Source: Romanomermis culicivorax
Taxonomy: Eukaryota; Nematoda; Enoplea; Mermithida; Mermithidae
Length of the DNA stretch: 64,000 nt
Direction of reading: 5' to 3'
Assembly (NCBI GenBank): GCA_963922205.1
Contig: CAWUHX010000023.1
Location: 186,001 to 250,000 of the forward strand
This document shows positions 34,801-45,231 of the stretch, piece by piece. A program made the translations under genes and the position numbers. Positions within the stretch are counted from its first letter, which is position 1, and each line of letters starts with the position of its first letter. The notes under the pieces are model-generated. The model was not told where the DNA came from. It saw nothing but the letters and a program-made list of their open reading frames with translations, and made no database searches.

Positions 34801-37800
34801 AAAAGCGTGTCATTTTGCGAGTATTGATCAGAAAGTTCTACAGCTAGCTTATTTCGGCATAAAAATTTGTGTATTACTGTATCCATAAATTGAGAAAGTT
34901 TTTTCTCGAGCAATCAACTTGCTCAAACCATTTTTGACCAAGAAATGTATGGTATCAAAATATTTGAATTCCAAAACCGTGTCATTTTGCGGGTATTGAT
35001 CAGAAAGTTTTTCAGGTAACTCTTTCCGAAGCAGAAATGAACGAATTACTGTATCCAGTAGATGAAAATATTCTACGTATAATAAACCAACTTGGAAAAA
35101 GTAGGCCAAAAATGCACGACTTCAAAATATTTTAATTAAAAAACTGTCATTTTGCGAATATAGATCACAAAGTTTTACAGCTGGCTTTTTTGGGTAGAAA
35201 AATAAGTCAATTACTAAATATAAAGAACTATAAATTTTTCTCGTGTGATCAATATGCTCACAGCATTTTAGCCCTAAAATACATTCGAAATTTTGTCATT
35301 TTAGAATATTGATCAATAAGTTTTACGGTTAGTTTTTTTCGGCAAAGAAATGCGCGGATTACTGTATCCAAAAATTAAGGAATCATTTTTCCATGTAATA
35401 AACCCGCCCACAAAAATATTTGAATTTCTAATTCCTGTCATTTTGATAGTATTGATCAGGAAGTTTAACAGCTAGATTTTTTTCGTCGCGCGAATGCGTG
35501 AATTACTGTATCAAAAAACATGTTGCCGATGTCAAAGTTACCCGTCAATTTTCCCGATGAATAAATAATCCCTTTCACCCTGTTGTGGCACGAATCTTAT
35601 GCAAGTCCGGTCGTGGAAAGCGTTGAAAGCCCTGGCTAAAATGGCCCTTTCGCGTGTATCTACGAAATTTTATTTTTCAAGTGTAGAATTTTACAAAAAC
35701 AAATCGTGTCTTACTGTAACGTTGCGAAATAACGTACGGTATGGTACCGTTGGGCCATTTATCGTAAACTAATCGTACGCCGTTCCTGCGTAATTTTCGA
35801 CTTCGTTTGAAGTTGAAATTTTTTCTAGCGGCTGCTTTGCCGACTATATCGCCTCGATACTTGTCTATAAAATATAGAACTTTGCTTTTACATGAGGAAG
35901 GTGTGCCTAGGAAAAAATGGATCGTGTCCGTTTTTCATTCGATCGCTGTTGTAAACTTTTTTTGGAAAATTTTCGAATTTTTTTCGACTTATTGGGGGCC
36001 CCCAGGCAGGCTTTTTTTACTCATTTTATGGGCCTGGGCACCAAAAAATTTGGAAATGGCTCCTAGAAATTTGACTTATTAATTTCTATTTTAGAAAATT
36101 TTACGGCGCCTGGCGCTGGATTACATTTTAAACTTTTTTGGACTGTTGTATTCACTCTTTTTCTACAAATCAAACTTCTTGGGGAAAAGATTTTCCAAAA
36201 AGGGTAAAAATATTGGGGTTCGACAATGAAAAGATAAATTTTTGGTGCATTTAGGAGGTAAAAATCTCAATTTTTTCAACTTTTTTGTGACAATAATTTT
36301 AAATATGGAGCCGAGTCCGAATTCATAATCACAATGGAGGTGATTTTTATAAATTTCAAGTTTAATTTGTACTTTTTCAAACTCGTGAAACTATGAACAT
36401 ATTTTTAATTTGTTAAATGACATATACGTATTTTCGAGCTTTATCTTTATTGTCTAAGTTATCCTTAAATTGATTTTCCAGCATTTTAGAGTGTAAGAAT
36501 TGAAAAGAATTTTATTGTGTAGCAAGGGAAAGATATAGGAAACAACAAAAAAAATATAAGACTTTTGTACCGGAAGGAAATGAACTCAAGGGCTATTTTG
36601 GAAGAAGGCGTGTGCAAACATAAATGAAATAGCGTGTTTTTGCATAAAAAAATTTCTTTGCACAAAGATTTCTTGGCCGATCTTTGTACACGTAGAAAAA
36701 AGCCAGTAACCGAAAAGCGATGGTTGGAAATAAAATATTGAATAGTAATTATATTGAACACGTATCAGCTGGTTGAATATCCAATAGCCCCTAAAAATTT
36801 AGGCACAGGAGCTATTTGGCTCCTAGTTTTCAAACCAAAACCCCCTCCAGGATCTTGGGACAAATGGAAAGTCCTACCCCACTTAGAATTTGAGGTTTAC
36901 CCACGTATCTGTAAATCCATCGGTCGGTGGAGGGGTTAAACCCAAATTCGCGTAGTGGTCATAAACATTTCTCCTCAGAATCATGGGAGTCCCGAAAAAA
37001 GCCAAAAATTTCCCAAAAGAAGACCAATAATGTTATATTTTGCAGAATTTTTCTAGTTGAAGGGGGTAGCCATATGGTGATTCCCTCGTGTTTTGCCAAT
37101 CATATGGTAATCAAAAAAAAACTGAAATGTGTCAATTTTTTGATGAAAAATGGTCATTTTGAGCAAAAAAATCAAAAATACTAATTTTTTCGGCCCTTTA
37201 TATTTTCTAACTGTTTTTTAGACAGAAATTCTTTTTTTAAACCACGTTTCGGACCTTTTTTGGCTTTTTCCTCAAAGACCTCTGCGGAAATTTTTGGCAA
37301 TCGACGACTTTTCATCTCCAAAAATTCACTTGACCACCTCAGACCTAGGAGCTCCGTGATTGCAGGTATGTTAACCTGCCTATCCCAACCGACCGGAGGT
37401 CTTACAGGTATAGACAAGAAGGTAATCTAGCCTGGGAAGAATCGACAAATCGAATAACGAAGTATCGACATGAAACGATGTGGCGTAAGCTGAAAAAAAC
37501 TGAGAAAATTCTGCTCAACATTCAAATTCCAAAATATTAAGGAAAGAACAAATTTACTGCGTCCATCAATTTCTCAGCCAAAATACAGGAAAATCGATCG
37601 GAGCTTATTGGAAAAGATTACGAGAGTCTCTAGTTTTTAAAAATTTTTGTTTGATGTATTACATGTAATAATATAACGGCGAAGTCCGCCTCACACTCCA
37701 CCCCACCTAGTCAGTTCGTCCCCATTCTGACTTACAGAACACTATTTCTTTTCAAAGTTTTGGTGGTTTTCTAGCGAAATATATCGCAGTAAGTGCATTT

Positions 37801-40800
37801 CGCATTATTTGGATCGGAATCCCGAAATTTTAGGGGGGTAAACCCGAAATTTGGGGGGGGGTCGAAAAAGTCGGAAATTTTCCCCAAAAAGGCCAAGAAG
37901 ATACCTTTCTCCAATTTTTCCGAGTTTGGGGGGTTGGGCATAGTTTTGACTAAGTTGGGGATCCCCCCAGCCCCCCCAATTAAAGGTATGGGCGAGGCGA
38001 ACAAGAGAACTTTTTATATTTTTTAGTAACAGGAGACTTCGTGTTTCTACAGTAGACTTTTGAATTTCAGCGGCATTTTTTCAGTAGTAGAAACGTGCGA
38101 ATTAGATGCGAAAAAAGTGTATAAAAGAAATTATTGTATCTTGAGAAAGTAATATATTTTCTAGCTGACCAATTAAGCCTGCCGAAACATGAAACTGGGA
38201 GTTGCGTGCTATGAGAACACCTCTCCAAGAAAGAGATCATTAGGCACTGTGACCTTGACCTTCCATAGCAAGGGCCGGTATCTGAAGTCCCGAAAATCGG
38301 ATTACTGTGAACCTGAAAAAATCTATGGACGTTTTGGGATTTGGGTACATTTTCGAGACAATTACAGCAAATTTTAATGTCGAAAATTAGTTTTCAGACC
38401 TAGTCTGTTTTTCTTGAAATGCTTGTAAATGATGAAAGTGGAAAGCAAGTAGTATTTCAGATTTTCCGATAAACAATATATCGTGTAGGACTGGAAATTT
38501 GTGAGCACACTGACCTAACCTTTAACGCTTTTTGGAGTGAAAAACTTTAGAGTAAGAGCACTATGAAAGCGATTTGACGACAGCACTGATTTGTGTCACT
38601 TTTCTATTTGGATCTTATAAAAAACAGACTATAAGCCTAAGCCAAGCACATCAGGGGGCGAGTTAGATCGCAAATCGTTGACCAGTGCAGAAATATCAAA
38701 ATTAGGATCGAATAAACTCGATAACAATGAAAGACTACTGGACACTCAAATTAAAGGTCAAAAAATTTTGTCTAAAGCTTTATGACATTATTGTTTACGG
38801 TACATAACGACGTATATGCTAATTTTTTATTTACCGTATTGCGGAAGAATAATGTCGTTGCGGTCTTTACTATAGAGAACGGCTGAAAATAAAATAAAAT
38901 TCGATTAATACTCGTAGGTTATAATGATATGGCCAAAATCTGCTGAGGGTTAGAATTCTCATGGATTGTTGCCCCATCGTGTCGTTTGTCCGAATGTATA
39001 AATTATTGCACCAATTTTTCTTTAAATTGTGTATCGATTGCCTAACCATATAAAACAGACATGTATCTATTGACCTACCTGCAGAAAACATTCAGACAAA
39101 ACCATACGGTGTCTTTATTTAGCAAAGTATCCGCCATTAATTATAGATTAGCTTATCCTAGTCTATTTTTCATTAAATGCTTCTAAATAATGAATCTGTA
39201 AAGCAAGTACTATTTAATTTCTTCAGAATTTTCTGCCTAGCCGCATGTCATGTGGAACAGAAAATTTGTGACAACACCTAAATAATACCTACCAAATTTT
39301 CAAGTGGGAAATTCAACTGTAGAAGCTTAATGTACAGGATATCCTAGCTACTTAATACTTGTGTCATTTTTCAATTTGGAAGCATTTTATAAAAAACAGA
39401 CTATAGATAAACTAATTTTTTCATCCAACTATTACAACTTTGGGTATGCTACATACAGTATGAAATTTCGCATGATCGCTGAATCATTCATAATTTCGTC
39501 AAAAATTCTTTATGAAATCTATCGACTGATATCCGTTTCGGAACAAAAACGTCACTTTAAACAGCCGCTATTTGAAATGGGGCCAAACACCTATCTGAGT
39601 AGCCAAAATTTTAAGAGACCAAAACCTGCTCAAACTCCTGTCGCAGCTAATCTGCCATTGCTATTTTAGTCTCACTGTACTTATGATTGTATAAGCGTAA
39701 TAGTTTTGGATATTATCCTCCTCTGAAATTTCACAGCCTCACTGCGGTAAACTTGGTGGCACAACTGATAACACCCACTGCAAGTTCGATGGGACAATTG
39801 ACACAGTTCCGCTATAAAGTCTGAAAACGCGGCATCCACTGGTCACGGATCAGCAGATAATTTGAGAGATGAAATAAAATTTGCATAATTTTTATTCTGT
39901 ACCTGGATGCAACTGTTTGGCGAGTTCGAAATCTTCGTCGGTTAAAAAAGAGCGATCGTCTTCTAATAGTTCGTCTGGGTAAGAAAATACAGATTTCACG
40001 GATTTACAAGCGTACTGTACGTATAATGATTAGATAGAGTTGGAGATTGGAAATTTTTTTCTCTCTGATAAAAAACTATCAAGCAAGATGATAGAAAAAT
40101 TGTCATATACTACAGAGTCAGACAATTGATGAGACAAAAAGACCCCCAGGAAATGAAAATTTTGGCTTTTTTATTAAATGAACTAATTTTTACAATTTTG
40201 CCAATTTTTCTGCAATCCAAATCAAAACGGATTTTCGCCAATTTTTTTGGAATCCAAATTTTCTGGAATGCCAAAATCAATCAAAAAATAAAAAAATGAC
40301 TGATTTGCTATGGTCTATTGATTTTGAAATGATCCATACAGAATTTCCATAAAAGCAAGTCAAGAAGCCTAGTTAGCCTATTACTGTAGCTAGTAAAAAA
40401 ATTTTTTCGTCAGTGAGCGACGAACAGAACAAGGAGATATGTCTTTCAATAAATTCATTAAGTGGTCAAAATTTCTCGTTGTATTCATTTCGACAAGGAA
40501 TAAGCGTGATGTTTTTTTAATGATTTTGAATTTTTTCATTCTCATGAAGAAATTTACCGTTTTTCTACATTATGAAGTTTTCCACTCAACGAAAATCGCT
40601 TATCAATTTGAACCTGCGATAATCTGCCTGGGTATTTCCAACATGCATTAAATATTAGAGTAATGTTGCAAAAAACCAAATCCTAAAACTTGCTCTGCAA
40701 TGATTATCAAGTCTGCGTGGAAAATTTACAAGAACTAAATGGTACTTTTCACGTCCCAGAGATTTCACGTCCCATTATTCTGGTAAAATTGCACTTTTAT

Positions 40801-41072
40801 GTATCGAAATGGAGTGACTTGCTTTTCTTTTTTCTCGATTCAGCCACTGTGTCATGTAGAGAGAACGCCCGAAGCTTCAACCCGTAAAATTCTACTTCCA
40901 TGAATTCAGCCACCTGTCTCGATTTAGCCACCGGGTTTTAATATAAGCTATCAATTTACTCACCAGTATTTTCTTCGCTACAAAAAACCCCCAAAAAGCA
41001 CAGGATAAACCAAAACGCCGCCGAAAACTTATCATCCGATAACGTGGTCGAAAAACCGCTAAATAACTTCAT
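31806..41072 (-). CDS. Astacin-family (M12A) zinc metalloprotease, 10 exons found
   Basis: Minus-strand exons 41072-40964, 39974-39903, 38882-38835, 35864-35715, 35659-35542, 34385-34282, 33970-33958, 33893-33835, 32290-32217 and 32147-31820 join in frame (358 codons), all with GT/AG. Exon 1 encodes a hydrophobic leader (AAFWFILCFLGVFC) as a signal peptide for secretion. Exon 4 has the propeptide zinc-blocking motif YRGD, a basic processing site KRSRKLRR and the mature start RNGVRLVYDKWPNGTIPYVI. The zinc site is HEFMHAIGFWHEHERFD, an exact HExxHxxGFxHExxRxD. The Met-turn is SIMHYD, and the catalytic domain ends at KMYNC. A poly-Asn tail follows. After 31820 there is a strong donor GTAAGTT; reading through gives TGA at 31806, so the C-terminus is unsettled. 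Introns hold two MITEs and satellite DNA. Confidence 0.92.
32760..33535. repeat. Polypyrimidine (T/C) tract in astacin intron 8
   Basis: About 780 bp of the + strand is almost only T and C (TTTCTCTTTCTTTCTC and similar), hence homopurine on the sense strand of the gene. Long frames here are compositional artefacts. Confidence 0.85.
33958..33970 (-). CDS. 13-nt microexon of the astacin gene
   Basis: Flanked by TTGCAG upstream and GTATGT downstream on the minus strand, GTTTTTGGCACGA joins exon 6 (ending ATAG, phase 1) to exon 8 (starting GCACGAAAG, phase 2). It adds Gly-Phe-Trp-His-Glu at exactly the point where GFxHE of the zinc motif must be. Without it the frame shifts and the third zinc-binding His is lost. 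No other AG-N13-GT in the intron fits both phases and the motif. Confidence 0.88.
34430..35535. repeat. About 160-bp tandem repeat filling astacin intron 5
   Basis: Seven units mark themselves by GAGTATTGATCAGAAAGTTT at about 34497, 34650, 34816, 34990, 35155, 35302 and 35448. Each is followed by TTTTTTCGGCATAAAAAT, TATTACTGTATCCA, a run near CTCGAGCAATCAACTTGCTC and TTTGAATTCCAAAA. The array spans nearly the whole intron (35541-34386). Confidence 0.8.
36893..37413. mobile_element. Diverged G/C-homopolymer MITE-related sequence
   Basis: It contains parts of the CATACCTGTAA family: GGTTTACCCACGTATCTGTAA near 36893-36913, GGTTAAACCCAAATTCG and TGGGAGTCCCGAAAAAAGCC. The right end reads CCGGAGGTCTTACAGGTAT (37393-37413). 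It is larger and more diverged than the other copies, without clear target duplications. Located in astacin intron 3. Confidence 0.45.
37780..37990. mobile_element. CATACCTGTAA-family MITE, partial copy in astacin intron 3
   Basis: It carries the family interior: GGGGGGTAAACCCGAAATTT, GGTCGAAAAAGTCGGAAATT, CCCCAAAAAGGCCAAGAAG, GGGGGGTTGGGCAT, and ends CCCCCCAATTAAAGGTATG. The left end is unclear. Frames on both strands across it are artefacts. Confidence 0.65.
38400..38634. mobile_element. CTATAGTCTG-family MITE, copy 3 (astacin intron 3)
   Basis: It runs from CTAGTCTGTTTTTCTTGAAA to TTATAAAAAACAGACTATA and contains GAAAGTGGAAAGCAAGTAGT and TTTGTGTCACTTTTCTATTTG as in other copies. Orientation is opposite to copy 1 by its internal sequence. 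Confidence 0.8.
39158..39406. mobile_element. CTATAGTCTG-family MITE, copy 4 (astacin intron 2)
   Basis: It runs from CCTAGTCTATTTTTCATTAA to TTATAAAAAACAGACTATAG. The left TIR carries a G-to-A change. The internal GTAAAGCAAGTACTATTT and GTGTCATTTTTCAATTTGG match copy 6, so copies 4 and 6 form a subgroup. Confidence 0.8.
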
Positions 41073-41099
41073 AGGACGTCGTTCGAACAATGGATGATG

Positions 41100-42130
41100 G
41101 TAACAACATCCAAAAAAGAGCTCCTCAGGTTTCCTAAGACCTGTGCAAAATATTAAATGCAAAAATATGAAAGTTGACCAGAGCAAAACAAACAAGACTC
41201 ACGCTCTCGCTCTCTCTCTCTTTTCTAGCCTATCCACTTTAGAAAAATTCTGCCGCTTATTCTACAGTAGTTTGCAGACTTTTTCGACCGAAAAATAATC
41301 AATCTAGAAATTTTGTGTATAGAAGAACAAGAAGGAGAACCAGACGGACAACAATTCAAAGTATGCTTTTTGTGTTATACTTATTATTATTAAAGTCCTA
41401 AGAATAAAAATTATGTAATATTCTCGAGACGCCGCAGAATACAAGGTTGGGCGGGCGGGGAGGGGGTCCATTTTGGGGTCCATTGTCCAGTTTTCCAGTT
41501 TATCATCAAAAAGTTGCAGCGATTTTCTATAACTTTTTGTTCTAGAAAGTAAACAGAAATTTTATTATTGCCTCTCACAAGAATCTTTCGTGTTGGTTTT
41601 GAGATAGCTCATTATGCTATAAATCTTTCTAGTTTTTAATCAAACATCGATTCTATATAACACCTCCAGCTTCATAGTGGAAAATCTTTTTTGAACAAAA
41701 AACGATGATGCAACTTATTTACTTTTGTTCTTGGATGAAGTACATTTATATTCCACTAAATTTTCCAATTTTTTACTAATCGTAAAAAAATTTTTTGGTC
41801 ACAATTTTCCAAAACTGGTTCAAAATTGGCGCACGAGTACTCAACCTTTCATGAGTCCAGAGTTTTTCATGATCAACAAATAAGTTTTTCGTGTATGTAC
41901 AAGATCAACTTAAAATTCTGGACCAAAAATGTCAACTTGTTCAGCTGAAAAATTCAGCTTTCTGACGATAAATAAATTTTACAAGCTTGTACTGTATCTA
42001 CAAAGGACTGACTTTAGACAATTTAAAAGTGTCATCCAAATTGGATGAAAATTTTTGTAACACGTAAAATAAGCGAAAATTAAAACTTCACTATTTTCGG
42101 TCTTTTATGCCCTTTCAAACGTTTATTATC
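41100..42130. other. Intergenic DNA upstream of the astacin start
   Basis: Contains a short pyrimidine run TCTCGCTCTCTCTCTCTTTTCTAG at about 41201-41228 and a small ATT run near 41380. A TTG-initiated extension of the astacin frame (41195) would add another hydrophobic leader, but ATG 41072 is preferred. No promoter motif is distinct. Confidence 0.4.
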
Positions 42131-43249
42131 CCATACGGAATACGATAAGGGCCACTTGAAAAAGATCGTTTACTTCGACTATGATGCACAACATTTTTTC
42201 AAGATGCACCAAAAAATTTCAAGATGCTTCGCAAAAGTTTCAAGATGCATCGCAATTTTGTTGTGCATCGCTTTTTTTCAAGATAATCTTGAAAAAAATC
42301 ATGATGGCATCCCGAAAGCAATCAAAATCCTATCTTGAAAAAAGTAATCAGGATTGGCGGCACATCATGTGATGAAAATGTCTGAAACTAGCCAATCAAA
42401 GGCGCTGCTCCGCCCCCTATGTTTGTATACATGGGAAACATTTTAAGGTGGATTTCTGATAGGTCACGGCTTGCTGGCAGGGGGCGCCCTAGTTTTTCAC
42501 GGTGGGGTGGCAGAGGGGGAGGTTACGTTGACCGGGAAATCCGATGGTCATAATGGTTTTTCATAAAAATCTCTATTCCGGATTTTTCGAAAAAACGTCA
42601 AAAAAGCTTGTTTCTCACCTAAAATTCAGTAATTTCGAGAAAGGATCCTAATTTTCGTTTCTTTGTCGGGTTCTTGAGCAGGTTGGGAATGGCTATTCAA
42701 CAGCTGACGAAAACCAATTTTGACTTTTTCCGGAACCAGTGCATTTTGGGTGAAAAACAAACATTTTTGACGTTTTTCTCAAAAACCACGAAAAATAAAA
42801 TTTCTGATGAAAAACAATATGTCCAATAAACTCCTCGTGCACAATAACATCCGGCCGTTGCAATTCCTCATAAAAACCAAGGGCGCCACTCGCCAGCACG
42901 CCGTAACCTCAGAAATCCATCTTATACATAAAGATAGGAGGCGGAGCAACGCTTTTGATTGGGTAGTTTCAGAAATTTCCATCCTTTGACACGCCAGCCA
43001 CCTTGATTTTTTTAAAGATGAGATCTTGATTATTTTTAAGACAGAATCTTGATTTTTTCCAAGATTATTTTGAAAAAAATGCCATGCACCCGAAAAAATT
43101 TTAAAGCACTTTGAAAAGAAAATTGAACGTGGAAAAATCTTACATCTTGATTTTTTTTGCGATGCATTTTGAAAAAATCTTGTTATGTTTGCAAATTTTT
43201 TTCAAGTGGTAACGATTTTTTGAAGTGGCCCTTCTCGTATTCCGTAAAA
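42131..43249. mobile_element. CAAGATGCAT-family element with inverted ends (best copy)
   Basis: The left end ATACGGAATACGATAAGGGC, then CACTTGAAAAA, is matched inverted by the right end AAGTGGCCCTTCTCGTATTC then CGTA. Subterminal clusters of CAAGATGCATCGCAA on the left answer TTTTGCGATGCATTTTG on the right. The interior (42400-43000) is shared with 17650-18060. No transposase is visible. It is about 1.1 kb and lies between the astacin and F-box genes. Confidence 0.7.
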
Positions 43250-43314
43250 ATTTATTTGATCCTCAAGTTTATAAAATTTTAACACCCAAAAAAATCTATA
43301 AATTTATAAATATT

Positions 43315-44838
43315 TTAATCACACATCATTTGATCGATAGCAAACTTTCTTCGTTTGCGTATTTTGATTATACAAGATTGTTGATTCAATTTCGATGCGA
43401 GATCTTTGTTGGTGGAAAATATTTTCAAATTTTTGATTTTGGCCAAAAATTCCGCCAATCGCAAAACTTGATTTTCCAATAAATGATCGTCAAATTCGTA
43501 AAATCCGATCGATAAATGATCAAAATTGATCGAAAGTGGTCGAGTTTTGATCAATTCGTCGATATTTTTAAACGGATAGAGGCTCAATTGATTTAAATAC
43601 GGACAATATAACATCAATCGATCGAGTTCGAAAGAATTGAAATGCGTCAAACAATAACTTAAATACAAATTTAACAATTGTCGGCCCAAAATTTCCAACA
43701 AAATTTGAATTTCGTCGAATTTGGCCAAATTTGACAAAGATAAGCAAGTTAAATTTTTGTAGGCTACAATATCCGTAAATTTGGTAGACAAAGTGGTGTC
43801 CGTTAATTTCAAAATTTTTAGTTTTTCGAGTTTAGGCAGTTTTAAGCAGGAATAATCATTGACGAAACATCGTAAATTTAAAAATTCTAATTTTTGTAGA
43901 AAAATCAATTTTTCGAAATTACCGTACCGTTCTATACACGAAGGGGAAAATTTTAAAGATAAAAATTGTAAATCTTGTAGATTTTCGCAAATATCGTCTA
44001 CGAAATTGGCGTAAGTAGCTCCGCCGTGTAGGATGATATCCAGTTTTACTAATGATTTCATATTATGCAAATTAGTCCACAAAACTTGATTAGATTGTCC
44101 GAAAAATTCGAATATCAAATTATGCAAACTTCGAATTTTGGGTAATTGGTGTAACATTTCGGCGCCCGCGTATCCTACAGTCAAATTTTCAATATTTGGA
44201 CAATATTCGATCATTTCTTCAATTTTTGAATTCCATTGTAGACAATTTATCGATTTGATGTTTTTACCATTATCGATTAATGATTTTCGATCAAAATCGA
44301 AATCGCTATTATTTATATGAATATCGATCGATCCGATTCCGTGAGGCAAAAATAGACAAGTTGCGAAACAATCGATAATTATTTGTAAATGTTCAATTTT
44401 TCGGAAACGATTGATATCAATTTCATTATTAACATATTGACTATAGTAGTAAATATTTTTCAATTTCGAGAAATTGGTTTGATAGTGCGAAAATTTACGT
44501 CGAAATTTCGGCGATGGAAAATTAGAAATTTGCCCCAAGTTGGGGCAATACTGGGCTAATTTGGCTAGAAAAGTCGATTCCTGATTATTAAAATAGACGA
44601 GAAGCAAATTCAATTTTTTGATCCTCTTGCATTCAGTAATCACGTGACTTTTGAAAGTTCGACTCAGGCGTTCAACCAAACATAATTGATGAAAATTCAA
44701 GTATGGTAGAATCAAGGCGATCACTTCTTCATCGAAGTATATGCTATTCCCCAAAGTTGCAGAAACTACCTCTTCGAAAGACATTCTAAAGAGTTTTAGT
44801 GGCAAAGTTAGTGGATATGTATAGAACGTATCGAGCAT
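43315..44838 (-). CDS. F-box / leucine-rich-repeat protein
   Basis: A single-exon frame of 507 codons. A second ATG 18 codons in (MSFEEVVSATLG, about 44784) may be the true start. Residues about 35-70 form an F-box (FDEEVIALILPYLNFHQLCL followed by VERLSRTFKSH), the segment that binds Skp1 in SCF ubiquitin ligases. The remaining 400 residues contain irregular leucine-rich repeats such as LEKLKILKLTDTTL, KNLTCLSLSNLAKF and RQLLNLYLSYCLTHF, which would select substrates. The substrate cannot be told. The gene has no visible intron, unlike its neighbours. No AATAAA lies close after the stop. It is upstream of, and on the same strand as, the astacin gene. Confidence 0.8.
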   Translation of the reverse strand: MLDTFYTYPLTLPLKLFRMSFEEVVSATLGNSIYFDEEVIALILPYLNFHQLCLVERLSRTFKSHVITECKRIKKLNLLLVYFNNQESTFLAKLAQYCPNLGQISNFPSPKFRRKFSHYQTNFSKLKNIYYYSQYVNNEIDINRFRKIEHLQIIIDCFATCLFLPHGIGSIDIHINNSDFDFDRKSLIDNGKNIKSINCLQWNSKIEEMIEYCPNIENLTVGYAGAEMLHQLPKIRSLHNLIFEFFGQSNQVLWTNLHNMKSLVKLDIILHGGATYANFVDDICENLQDLQFLSLKFSPSCIERYGNFEKLIFLQKLEFLNLRCFVNDYSCLKLPKLEKLKILKLTDTTLSTKFTDIVAYKNLTCLSLSNLAKFDEIQILLEILGRQLLNLYLSYCLTHFNSFELDRLMLYCPYLNQLSLYPFKNIDELIKTRPLSINFDHLSIGFYEFDDHLLENQVLRLAEFLAKIKNLKIFSTNKDLASKLNQQSCIIKIRKRRKFAIDQMMCD

Positions 44839-45231
44839 AAGAATAGAAAAAAGTTTTTATATGTCATCCAGGAAATAGAATGCATATAGAAATGTAGCTT
44901 CCTGAAACTTAGCAGAATTTGTTTCGTAGGGCAAAGAAAAGTTTTGACAGCTAGGATTAAGAAGTACATGGTGGTCAACAAAACGGGCCGAATTTGCGCA
45001 TTTGAAACAAAAAAATTGAGAGTCTTACTATAAACTAAAATTTTAAATAATTTTTGAGTGAAAATTTTATATAGAAAATGTCACATTAAGGACGTTTTCA
45101 AAGACCTCGAAGACACAGAGGACGTTTTTGAAGACACTCCAAAGATTCACAGATATCCTAATATCTATCATATCAGTGCACGAGAGATCTGAATAATGCT
45201 TATCTGTTTTTTTTTTGAATTTTGAAGGTAC

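Noticed and set aside
38636-38755. Possible astacin exon with FDPNFDISALVNDLRSNSPP
   Set aside because: Its phase does not connect to exon 3 (phase 1) or exon 4. Exon 3 joins exon 4 directly in frame and gives the expected propeptide YRGD motif.
40956-41195. Astacin start at 41195
   Set aside because: The codon there is TTG. ATG at 41072 gives a normal signal peptide and joins exon 2 in phase.
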